NCBI GenBank assembly: GCA_009763385.1
Contig: CM019824.1
Location: 108,146,660 to 108,210,659 of the forward strand
Direction: 5' to 3'
From: Coix lacryma-jobi var. lacryma-jobi
Taxonomy: Eukaryota > Streptophyta > Magnoliopsida > Poales > Poaceae
Length of the DNA: 64,000 nucleotides
Numbering within the stretch: position 1 is the stretch's first letter; the number at the start of each line of letters is the position of its first letter. Under the pieces are notes generated by a model. It saw only the letters and a list, made by a program, of their open reading frames with translations, was not told where the DNA came from and made no database searches. Below are positions 11,423 to 21,376 of the stretch, piece by piece. A program made the position numbers and the translations under genes.

Positions 11423-12787
11423 ATGTCTGGTTTCTCTCTGCCGGAAAACTTCATTAACGATCCCGAGGCACTCCTAAGGGCTAAGCGGATTCGTTCCGTT
11501 TCGTCTTCTGCTACTCCACCGACAGAGCAACCAGCCGGTTCCGCACCAACCCCAACTGAGGTCATGGCTGAGAAGACACTCCGCGAGTTCTCCGTGCCCG
11601 CTGTCACCAACGTGGCTACCGGCCCCGCTGTGGACACGGCCGGAAAGAACTTCAAACTCCGTACAGGCCTAATCACCATGGTGCAGGCAAGCCCGTTCTG
11701 CGGTTTGCCTAGCGAGGATGCGAATGCGCATCTGCAACACTTCCTGGAGCTGTGCGACACTATCGTCATCAAGGACATCACTCCAGATGTCATTCGGCTC
11801 CGTCTTTTCCCTTTCTCCCTTGTGGGGAAAGCGAAAAGGTGGTTCTACCAGGACAAGGAAGCTGTCAACACATGGGCAAAATGCTCAGCTGCATTCCTCG
11901 CTAAATTCTTTCCCATAAGCAAAACCAATGCTTTGCGGGGAAGAATCTCCAATTTCAAGCAAGATGCCACTGAATCAATCCCTGACGCGTGGGAAAGGCT
12001 CCAGGAGTACATCCTGAGTTGCCCCCACCATGGCATGGAAAATTGGATGGTGCTCCGAAACTTCTACAACGGGCTAACGCCCATGTCGAAGGGGCACCTA
12101 GATGCAGCCGCTGGTGGAGCATTCTTATCGCTCACCACCGTCGGGGCTAAGGCCCTGATCGAAAAGATGGTTGAACACCAAGGCTGGAGTGACGAGAGAA
12201 CTCAACCACAAGCACCAGCCAAAACACCAAAAGACATGCATACCGTGAAGGAGACGGATATGCTTGCCGCAAAAATAGACCTCCTTATGAAACACCTATC
12301 TGAGAAAAACCAAGAAAACCAAACAAATACGGTGAACGCCATAGATTCACACATGACGTGTGAAGTCTGTGGTGATGTTGGCCACTCGGGGACTGACTGC
12401 CCCGAAACCCGTGAAGACGCCGCCTACATCAACAACGGGTTCCGCCAACAAGGAGGCACCAACCAGAACAATGGTTGGAATAACCAGTCACGGCCACCAT
12501 TCCAAGGTAATTCGAACTCCAATTCGAATCAACCTTCATTAAGAGACTTAGTTCTTGGACAGGCTAAAATTAATGAAAATTTGACTAAAAAGTTGATGTC
12601 CAATGATAAAGTTTTTGAAAATTTAAATACAAAAATAGAAAACCTAACGTCCTCCGTTCAAAATCAAATGAGCTTCAATAAAATGATAGAATCCCAATTA
12701 GCTCAAATCGCCGCTGCTATTCCTACCGAAAGTGCGGGACGACTCCCGGGACAACCCGAGAGTTCTCCCACTAACCATGCAGGGTGA
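11423..12787 (+). CDS. gag: Athila-1 Gag, intact
   Basis: 454-residue Gag with no stop or frameshift. The start is the first ATG after the primer site, about 120 bases downstream. Residues about 60-230 are a gypsy-type retrotransposon Gag region: MVQASPFCGLPSEDANAHL, IRLRLFPFSLVGKAKRW, FLAKFFPISKTNALRGRI, AWERLQEYILSCPHHG and FYNGL, all typical of Athila Gag. Residues 313-326 form a zinc knuckle (CEVCGDVGHSGTDC). An Asn/Gln-rich stretch and a helical tail follow. It should package element RNA in cytoplasmic particles. No pol follows. It is intact while its host Copia-A is badly broken, which fits a younger insertion. Confidence 0.93.
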   Translation: MSGFSLPENFINDPEALLRAKRIRSVSSSATPPTEQPAGSAPTPTEVMAEKTLREFSVPAVTNVATGPAVDTAGKNFKLRTGLITMVQASPFCGLPSEDANAHLQHFLELCDTIVIKDITPDVIRLRLFPFSLVGKAKRWFYQDKEAVNTWAKCSAAFLAKFFPISKTNALRGRISNFKQDATESIPDAWERLQEYILSCPHHGMENWMVLRNFYNGLTPMSKGHLDAAAGGAFLSLTTVGAKALIEKMVEHQGWSDERTQPQAPAKTPKDMHTVKETDMLAAKIDLLMKHLSEKNQENQTNTVNAIDSHMTCEVCGDVGHSGTDCPETREDAAYINNGFRQQGGTNQNNGWNNQSRPPFQGNSNSNSNQPSLRDLVLGQAKINENLTKKLMSNDKVFENLNTKIENLTSSVQNQMSFNKMIESQLAQIAAAIPTESAGRLPGQPESSPTNHAG

Positions 12788-12870
12788 AACTGGAAAACGG
12801 AAGGAAAGTCCCACTCAAAGGACTCAAAATAATTTGAGCCTCCACCGAAGGTAATCGGTATGTATCCCCC

Positions 12871-12919
12871 AAAAAAAAAAAAAAAAAAAACCGGCCAAGA
12901 GCTAGCTTGGGGGAGGACC
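12871..12919 (+). other. poly(A) run and internal purine tract
   Basis: Twenty A followed within 20 bases by AGCTTGGGGGAGGA, nearly the same as the terminal purine tract at 14362-14375. It could act as a second plus-strand primer. Confidence 0.5.
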
Positions 12920-13616
12920 CCCACTTCCGAGGTATGTTGCATTGCATATTTAATTCCATGCATTCTTATTTTTCCATTAGCATGTTTACTTAATGCAATT
13001 TTAATTTAAAAAAAAAAGAAAAAAAAAACTAAAAAATGCTAAAAAGACTAAAAATATGAATTCCACTCTTATATGTGATGTAAGATATGTGCTTCTTCTT
13101 TGTTGAAATGATGAATAGTTGCTCTGTCTTATAATTCACCTGTGCCTAGTTTATAACTTAGTTTCTACTAAGATTTGAGTTTATTGGTAAATGGCTCACT
13201 TAAGAACTTGAAACTTGTGGGATGCACATGCTTACTCAAGTCCAAGGTTATTGCTAGTCATGATCTGGTATAAGCAGAGAATTGCTATGACATTGTTCTA
13301 AGAAAGACTTGACATCCGGAGAATTTATTTAAAAACTTAAAATTCAAAAGTTCCTCGATGATGATATATCCTACCAGAGCCATATGATGAAAAACTTTTC
13401 AAACCACATACTCATATGCTACTTGTATTTGTATTGAGCTTATTCAAATAGTTGTGACCTATGTGTAGACTTCTTTCATGCATTCAAGATCAAGATTCAC
13501 GTACACCCACCAAATAAAGCTAACTCTTGCATTAAGAGTTACGCAAGACATGGCATGCATTCACCACAAAATTAAATGCTCCACTGTTGATCACGATCTT
13601 TCTCTCCCAAAAGAAT

Positions 13617-13806
13617 TATGGGCTATCTAAAAAAAATGAGAGAGTAAAAAAATGGACAAGTGTCCAAATGAAAACAATGGGTACTCCGATGCCCGCCTCT
13701 TTCTAAAAAAAGTGAATGAGAGAGTAAAAAAAAATGGACAAGTGTCCAAATGAAAACAATGGGTACTCCGATACCCGCCTCTCTCGATGAATAAAGATAG
13801 CCCATA
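13617..13806 (+). repeat. 12-bp inverted repeat enclosing a tandem duplication
   Basis: Arms TATGGGCTATCT (13617-13628) and AGATAGCCCATA (13795-13806) are perfectly complementary. Between them a unit of 67-69 bp occurs twice (13636-13702 and 13716-13784). Each copy has an inner hairpin, GGGTA/TACCC in copy 2 and GGGTA/TGCCC in copy 1. Confidence 0.8.
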
Positions 13807-14361
13807 GTTCCCAATTTTCCAAAGGGAGAAAGACATGAGAAAAGGAGTATTTAAAAAGAAAATATTCCACACACTTGCACTTCTTGATCTAAGTGTATGA
13901 CTGAAGTCTCCTAAGGTCCAATTCTTTGACTTTGCAATATCTACAATACAAGTATGCCTACTTCCTTCTACCCACAACTCCAGATAAAGCTTTAGTTGGT
14001 AGAATGAAAAGAAAGGCAAAAGCCTTTGGTGAGGATCATACACATCTTGAGCGAATGAGTGAATCATTTGAGGAACTTGCTTTGATTTTCAAAACCTCTA
14101 AAAACTCCAGATTATAAAGTTGCTCAAGGAACAAAAGATAAGCACCTCTGCGAAAGCCGATCTAACATGCAGTACTAAGGATTTGAGGAGGCTAACAAGC
14201 TCCATGGGTGACAAGGTACTAGGGTGAGTAATGGACCAATGTATTCAAACCATGGTAGACACTTTGGTATAGACCAGGCACTTGTGAATAATAATCGGCA
14301 TTGAAGCAACTCCTGATCAACAACCAAAACCTTAGCTTTTGCTTGGGGACGAGCAAAGGGT

Positions 14362-14376
14362 AAGCTTGGGGGAGTT
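14362..14376 (+). other. Athila-1 polypurine tract
   Basis: AAGCTTGGGGGAGTT directly before the 3' LTR; primer for plus-strand DNA synthesis. Confidence 0.85.
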
Positions 14377-16254
14377 TGTTGGCGGTTCTTATCGACATAT
14401 TTATCCCGCCAACATAGTCCACATAAAAGGAGAAAAGCATGTATTTTACTCATATATACATTTATTGCTAACCAAGTTCCACATGTAGTGCAAAGTTATG
14501 TTTTGCAGATCATAAACATGCATACAGGTGGATAACAACCAAAAAGGTGCAATCCAACACGCCGAAATGCGCAAAATGAACAAGGACACAAAAATCCCAT
14601 ATAGAAGTGCAGCAAATTTCAGCCGGGAACAAACTCAGGAGCCCAAAAGGAGCAGCCCAGGCTTTTGCCTGGGCTTGTTGGGCCCAGCCAGGGGGCGGCC
14701 GCCCCCCTGGAGACGCCACGTGGCCACCGCCTTTGCAGAGGCGGTGCAATCAATGCCCCTAAGGCGGTTTCGGGTGAATTTTGCAGCAAGCCCCCTCCTA
14801 AACCGACCTAAAGCACCTATATAAGGAGAGGGGGAGAGGAGGCCAAAGTAGAACACAATCACCTCTTGAGCTACACATTTGGGCACTACCACTTCTTAGT
14901 TTTTCCTTGTTCTTGTGCTAGAGAGAGAGCTAGGCAAAGCTATCAAGGAGGGCTTGGCTCCTTGGAGAGATATTGGGTATGAATAAGATAGATCTGATCT
15001 CCAAAGCCCTGTCTTCATTCTTTCGATACAGTTCTTCATATGAACTAGAGTATAGTTCTTGTTCTAGTATTTTGGTATATGACTTAGATCTTAGGTCTTA
15101 TATCATGTTGCTAGTATATGAACTTATGAATAGTTCTTGTGGAATTAGTATAATATACATTCTAGTGTATAGTTCTTATAATATATTGCTACCCTAGGGT
15201 TAGTAGTGTATTATATGAATTAGAGCTAAGTGTGTATTGTATTATTCTCACATAGAACATTAGTCTAATTGCTTCATGCTTGTTATATGATTAGAAATGA
15301 GCTTATGTCAAGGGTGGCGGTTTATCATGCTCTTCTGAGTAGGCTCAGGCTTCTTACGTGTCGATCCGTAGGGTCGGGGACCCGGGGGAGTCCGAGTGGG
15401 TTCTGTGCATGCAAGCATGGTGCTTGGATGTAGAGGCCGGGTAATTGCTTGGTCTTAGTCCACGGTAGTGGGGATGGCGGCAGGTGGTGACAGCCCTGTC
15501 CGTCCTTGGCATTCCCCCACGTTCGGCTAGGGTGTAGGAGTCTAAATTGTTACGAGAGGTTGCTGGCAGACCAGTACTCGCGCAATCTCCCGAACCATCT
15601 GAAGCATGAGTTTAGTTCTATGTCATATGATTGCATGATTAACTTGTTCTGTGTATGACCTGTATCCAGACCATGCCTGCTCTATTAGGTTATTCAATTA
15701 TTCTTTTATTCATTTATTCTTTTAGTCTCTTTTTACTCTTTGCCCTTTTGCCATGCTCAAGATTGTGTTTCTCCAATATTCAAATCATCACTGTTCATCA
15801 CCTGTTATGACAATTGATCCATTATTGCTATCATGGTATTTGGTACTATGTTTATCCTAGAACTTGATACATACAAAGCCTTCCTCGAGCGAACCAATAA
15901 ATCACGATACTCGGTATATCTCCGGGTGAAATGCTACACGATAATTCCGTGCGCTTGCGGACCTAAACTCCAAACCTACGAACTATCGTAAAGATGCATG
16001 CTTAACACTGTTGCTGGAAACGCGCCATTCTAAGCAACTTGTTAAGAGACATCGTACAGACACTTCTAGCGCCGTTGCTAGGAATAGATTTTCGGGTCCA
16101 TTTCTATGCCAATATCCGGCGCCGTTGCCATGGATGGATTGCAAAGTCCATTCTTAGTGACGACGTTAGTAAGTGTCAACGTGCATTTCTGGCGCTGTTG
16201 CCGGGGATGGATCGTAAGGTCCATTCTTAGTAATAACGTTAAGAAATGCCAACA
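14377..16254 (+). repeat. Athila-1 3' LTR
   Basis: Partner of 9378-11276 with TATA box at 14818-14824. Ends AATGCCAACA immediately before the target duplication gccac. Close similarity to the 5' copy suggests a fairly recent insertion. Confidence 0.95.
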
Positions 16255-16533
16255 GCCACTTTGCGTGATTTTGGTCTGAGTTTTTCTCACGTGCCTTTGC
16301 TTTGTGACAGCACGAGTGCTATTAGCGTTGCTAAGAACCCCGTGCTGCACTCTAAGATCAAACACATTGATGTGCACTTTCATTTTCTGTGAGACCATTA
16401 TGAGAAGGGTGATATCGACCTTCGCCATGTCGATACTCATCATCAGTTGGCAGATATTTTCACCAAGCCTTTGGACCAATCGACTTTTGCTAGGTTGAGA
16501 GGTGAGCTTGGTGTGTGTTTTTGCCCTTTTAGA
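16255..16533 (+). pseudogene. pol: Copia-A RNase H, last part
   Basis: Resumes the interrupted gene: CDSTSAISVAKNPVLHSK and DIFTKPLDQSTFARLRGE are typical ends of copia pol. A CGA-to-TGA change at about 16389 breaks it (C and F keep an Arg there), and base changes near 16520 disturb the natural stop. Confidence 0.9.
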
Positions 16534-17677
16534 TGGTGGAAACTTTTTGGTTACTATATCATTGACTGACTCTCTTTTCTTTCATTCTATTTGCGTTAGT
16601 CTTTGCATTTCTTCATGAATTTTTGCATTTCGAGCTTCATGTATATAATCCTCAAAATGTGATTATGCTCTATCTAGTGTACTCCGATGCTACATGTTGA
16701 TGCCTGTAGCTTATGCTCTTTCTGATCACTGATACATGTTGTGTGCAGAGCTATTTTATGAATGGTGAATTTGCTTAAACGAACATAAAACCTGAAAATA
16801 TTCACCATTGAGATATGCAACTAGCATGTGTAGAATGTGTTGAAGTAACTTGTGTTTTTCATATATGCAAGGTTGCTATGTCTCTAGTTCGGAGTCCTTC
16901 ACTTGCTTGGTATGTTCATATTCTATCATAAAATTGAACCAAGTTAAGTGAATTGGGAAGATCGAGATGGGATTGCTTGTCAACACATCACGGTATCGAG
17001 ACTGTTTCTCATTGCACATTTGATTTAAACTTGAGCCGTGTTGTGTATGACCAAAATCGACGTTTTAAGCTTCTAATTGCTTTTGCATAGGCTTAGCTCG
17101 GTTGAAAAGTTAGGCAATGACATGCCTTCAACCTCTCGCAATCACATGCTGAATTTTGAACATGTGTAATTTCACCGCTGCAACTCTGATTAAAATCTGA
17201 AATCACAAGTCTATGTTTCATTCTAGAGCATGATGACTGAACTTTGCTAGGGGTAGTTCACCTTGTATACATGATTAGCACTTGTCTGAATTCCTGTCTA
17301 TACATGTTCAGTGCTATTTTTATGGTGAACATCCTTTTCTGAATGGCTAAAACTGCTCACTATGCTTATATGTTCATATTTCGTATTTGGTGATCTGCTT
17401 GAGCTTTTGTTGGAATGTATACTTTTGTTGAGTCATTGGAGTTATACTATGTAGAGCATCTTTTCGTTCTCTAGACTATATTCCTGAAGCTGCTAACTTG
17501 CATTTTTGACTCATATGCATTTGGAAGGGAGAAGTTTGCCTGATAGTGCATTTTCAACTAAGGGGGAGAAATTTGTCAAATCATGTGCACTATTGGAGGG
17601 GGAGCTTGCTCGTTTTGTCTGATGAATTGTCAATTGGTCTGGAGCATTTGTCCAATTGGTTCGGAGCATTTTTGGTA

Positions 17678-17896
17678 GCTAGTTGTGTTGAGCCTTTTCC
17701 TTTTTCTTGAGGGACTAGCGACTTTGCCTATTTGCTCTCCATTTTGTATCGAGCTCTTCTGCTTTTCAGTTGGCATTCCTTCAGTTGGTGTCGAGTTCTA
17801 TCGCTAGCGGTGTTGAGCCTGTTCTACCTCTTCTTGAGGGCTAGCTTTGCTTTGCTTGGTTGCGTCGAGCCGTTGCCCATGTCTTTGGGGACCAAG
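17678..17896 (+). repeat. 3' UTR hairpin chain
   Basis: Three paired elements: GCTAGT/ACTAGC (17678 and 17714), GCTAGC/GCTAGC (17803 and 17840) and CTTGGT/ACCAAG (17855 and 17891). Insides are related (TTGAGCC ... CTTGAGGG). The same chain occurs in B, C and F. Confidence 0.65.
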
Positions 17897-18029
17897 TTGT
17901 TTTGCTCTTTCACTTGACCTTCTTCTAGCTTTGATATGCTTTCAGGTCTTTTGGACGAGTTCTCTACTTCTTCTTCTTCTTTCTTCTCCTACTTCATCAT
18001 GATTTGTGTTGGTAGTTGACAATGCACTC

Positions 18030-18043
18030 GTCAAAGTGGAGAT
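18030..18043 (+). other. Copia-A polypurine tract (weakened)
   Basis: GTCAAAGTGGAGAT before the 3' LTR. C and F have ATCAAGGGGGAGAT here, so this copy has lost part of its purine run. Confidence 0.7.
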
Positions 18044-19994
18044 TGCAGATACATGGGTGTATGCCGAGTCTCGAGTGATGAGTGATTGTCAACTGGGATA
18101 ATGCGCATGTACTTTGGATTGTGTTGTGCAAGTGTTGAGCACAGATACAGTGATCAAAGGCAAGGTGAAGGTCAAGTAGAGACGTGCCGTGCCGATGGAC
18201 TGAGAGCGGTGAAGGGCGGACGTGAGGCTTGGACTGAGGGACCGGTGGCCTGAGGATCAGCTGTGGTGGCTGACAGCCTGGGACAGCGACGAGCGGAGAC
18301 TTGCGGGGCACAGTGTTGCTTGGGTCGAGGACCTGGGGACATGTGTCGGTGGACGGGGTGCACGGGTCGTGCATCCCCTCGACGGCTAGGTTTGGTGGTT
18401 GAGCCACAGAAAAACCACCGGTGGACGGTTCCTAGGTTTGGGCCTCAAAACCTGGGCGCTGATGGTTGCTGAGTTTGGGCCACAAAACTTGGGCTGAGGA
18501 CGGTTTCCAGGTTTGGGCCTCAAAACTTGGGTGCTGCGGGTTTCTGAGTTTGAGCCACAAAACTCAGGCGATGGACGCCTGGTTTCCCGGTTTGGGCCTC
18601 AAAACCGAGGGTTGGTCGTGAAGGCTAGTTTCCTGGTTTGGGCCTCAAAACCGGGGGCGGAGTCCGTGAAAAGGACAAGCAGAGCGGTGGTGGCACGTGG
18701 CGGCAATCGATGAGGTTTCATCAAGGCAACACTACCAGTTGTGCGGGCGTGGCCGTCGGATCAACATCCACTTCGAGTTGGTCCAGAATAACCTTAGGAT
18801 TTAGCTGCATCGCTCTATAATTAGTTAGGGGTAGAGTGGGAATTGGAATTAGGATAAGTAGAGGGAGACACCCACCTCCCATCCTATCTCAATCATTTGC
18901 TATTTTCATTCTAGGGTTTCCTCTCTTCCTTTCCCTGCTGTAGCCACTGAGATCCACAGAGACGGTGAACAATACCTCTGTGTATTTGCTTTTTGAGGAA
19001 ACGAGACCATAATCTAGTTGTCTCCTCGTGGGGACGAATTTCGGCCGGCTATTCATGGTTTCATTCACGTTCTTGGGTTGTTCTTCGCGTTCATCTTTTC
19101 TCCACGTTTTTCCATCGATTGTTCTCTCTCTATGTTGCTCCGTTTGAAAAACCGTTTGAATCAACTTGTTCTTTACTGTGAGTGGATCATTTCCACCAAA
19201 GGAATTCAACTCAATCCTCATGAACAAGTAGATCGATCGGTTTTCGTTTTGGATCAACTTTTCTCCTCTTTCCCAAATTTCTTCGATTCATCGATTTGGA
19301 GATAGGTTCGAGCCATGATCTCATAGGTGTAGCTCACTATCCTCCTTGTGACTCCTCTCACCAAGTTTGAACCCTAGAGGTTTCGTTTTGGGTGAGATTG
19401 AGTCAAATCGGTGGATGAACAAGTCTGCGTCGGGGTGACCGGACGCTCACTGTTCATCGACCGGACGCTCCCTGTGAGTCCGGTCGTTGAAGGCTGAGCG
19501 AAACCTGTTCTGCGAACTGATCAGACGCTCTATGACTCTGTGACCGGACTCAACGATCTCACTGTTCATCGGTTTTTGTCTTTGTTGATCGGACGCTTGA
19601 GCATTGACCGGACGCACAATGACAGTGAGTCCGGTCCAACTCAGTAAGATCCCAAATCGGATTCTGACTGACCGGACGCGTCCGATCCCTGACGACCGGA
19701 CGCCTCAGTGAGTCGGATGAGTGCTGTTCTGCGCGTTTTCGTCAGTGGTTCGTTCATTCATTGTCGGTTTTGATTTCTGGCTTTTGCGTTGGGTTTTTAG
19801 AGTTGAGTAGTGTCTCGCTGTGCTTCTTGGAAGCATCCACCCTACATTTAGGGTCATGGACACTATTCAAGCTCTAGGTTTGTTCTAGGGGTAATTCACG
19901 GGACAGTGGCAACAAGTTTCTAAAAAGAAATTTTGAAGCTCCAATTCACCCCCCCCCCCTCTGGTCGCTTTCTGTTAGCACTTTCGTTCCTTCA
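18044..19994 (+). repeat. Copia-A 3' LTR
   Basis: Partner of 1815-3763 with the hairpin array at 18391-18656 and ACCGGACGC motifs at 19436-19710. Ends GTTCCTTCA before the flank gtacc. Confidence 0.93.
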
Positions 19995-20093
19995 GTACCC
20001 ATAAAACAAGTGACAAACTAGGTTAGTAGATATCAAGGTCAAATATTAAATTCTTTATGCCGATTACTTCCCCGGCAACAGCACCAGAAAGCT
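19995..20093 (-). other. Athila-G primer region and internal stub
   Basis: Minus-strand sequence directly after the Athila-G 5' LTR. The tRNA-Asp primer site is at 20069-20086 (TGGTGCTGTTGCCGGGGA on the minus strand, 16 of 18 matches). The interior continues at 1814 and below. Confidence 0.75.
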
Positions 20094-20157
20094 TGTTGGC
20101 ATTTCGTAGCGTCACTACCAAGAGTAGAGTTTGAATCTATCCCCGGCAACAGCGCTA
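20069..20157 (-). repeat. Athila-G primer site and its copy in the LTR
   Basis: The primer site at 20069-20086 is repeated inside the LTR end at 20140-20157 (TAGCGCTGTTGCCGGGGA on the minus strand), 71 bp away. This is the arrangement seen in Athila-1. Confidence 0.85.
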
Positions 20158-21376
20158 GAAAGCCAGTTGGTATGCGTAACGCACATAGACAAATCCGCAA
20201 GTGCACGAATACCGTTGTAGCTTTCACCCAGGAGTATTTCGGGGTATCGTATTTATATCCTCAGGGAAGTAATGTGTAAAGAGTTTAATAACTGACGATC
20301 ACATATCTACTAACTTAGTGTACCAACTAGACTAAAGTGGGGGTAAACGGTAGCATATATGATTGATAGATTAATGATACACCGGAGAACTCCATAAAAA
20401 GATAAAGAGCAGACAAGCATAGTTGGGAGGTCATTGGAAGAGTTCAAGGTTCCTATATACTTCTCCATTACTGTGGTTCTAATCTAGATCTACACAAGGG
20501 ATTAACTAAAGCAAAGGTCAAACATAATGATCACACCATGACACTTTGGAGCAGCAGTTCCTTTCCGGTTCTCAAAGAGACTGGGAAGGGATAACGGGAG
20601 AAGGCTCCTAAAAGCACTACAAAACACCAACCCGAACGTGGTGGAATACAAAGGCCTGGTCGGAGCTGACACCTACGGGGCTACCACAACTATCAGTGGG
20701 GTTGGGCGCAACCTCAGGAAACCGATAGTCTAGACACCACGTCTATACTATCGATTACTACTCTAGCCACATATAATAACTAGAGCACTCGGTCGAGTAG
20801 AGATCCCATGTCAAGGTGCAAAACATTAAACTAACCATGTTTTCGCTAAAACATAAGGTAAGAACTAGTTTACCATGTAAGCGATTCATGTAACTAGAGA
20901 AGATAAATATATTGAATACCCGAGTCTTACAAAGAAGAGATACAAGATTATACCGATCCTCTGAGGACTCCTTCGGAACTTGAGCATATCTCCCTCACTC
21001 TCAACTAGAACTATTCTACTACTACATCTAGGCAATATGATGAAGATGACTCCTTGTGGTGTGTATGATGATCATGAAGATGATTATAGTGGAGGTGCCT
21101 TGAGGGAGTGGAAGACCTCTCCTCCTCCTTTGGAAGGTGCAAAACCGACCTCTCGGGGTGAGCTAAATATGGTAACCACCACCACCGACTTATGCATGGA
21201 GGCATGCAACCGACTGCAAAATGGGTGGCCGAGAGGAGCCGGTGGTGGTGCGGCCGCACCATGGGTGCGCCAGCACCCTTTCTAGCACGCCTCATCACCG
21301 CCTCTCTCCTGTGGGCTGTGGACTTGATGCTCTTGCATGTTATGGTGGTTTCCAGCCTAGATATGGAGTTTGATGG

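Larger units (their letters stand above)
12788..14376 (+). other. Athila-1 non-coding region between gag and 3' LTR
   Basis: AT-rich with no supported gene. It holds a run of 20 A (12871-12890), an internal purine tract, a large inverted repeat (13617-13806) and the terminal purine tract. In autonomous relatives this interval would hold pol. Confidence 0.8.
9378..16254 (+). mobile_element. Athila-1, gag-only Ty3/gypsy element
   Basis: 6,877 bp with a perfect 5-bp target duplication (gccac). LTRs of 1,899 and 1,878 bp start TGTTGGCGG and end CCAACA. A tRNA-Asp primer site follows the 5' LTR and a purine tract precedes the 3' LTR. The only gene is gag at 11423-12787. No protease, reverse transcriptase or integrase motif is visible in the 1.6 kb behind it, so the element must rely on enzymes from a related autonomous element. 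The Gag sequence and the tRNA-Asp primer site fit the Athila lineage. Confidence 0.93.
16534..18043 (+). other. Copia-A 3' untranslated region
   Basis: No supported gene. Purine tracts at 17560-17570 and 17595-17604, besides the one touching the LTR, match the multiple-purine-tract habit of Sireviruses. The segment is the plus-strand counterpart of 32878-34335 (C) and 54250-55866 (F). Confidence 0.8.
1815..19994 (+). mobile_element. Copia-A, Sirevirus-like LTR retrotransposon split by Athila-1
   Basis: Both LTRs are present (1815-3763 and 18044-19994), start with TG, end with CA and have nearly equal lengths (1949 and 1951 bp). Flanks are atacc and gtacc, a target duplication with one mismatch. 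Order inside: Met-tRNA primer site, gag, protease, integrase, reverse transcriptase, RNase H, purine tracts. Athila-1 sits in RNase H at 9378-16254, so the element was about 11.3 kb before that hit. All frames are broken by frameshifts or stops, so it cannot move by itself now. Assignment to the Sirevirus group rests on the two-knuckle Gag, the C-rich LTR end and several purine tracts; that is family knowledge, not a search result. Confidence 0.93.
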
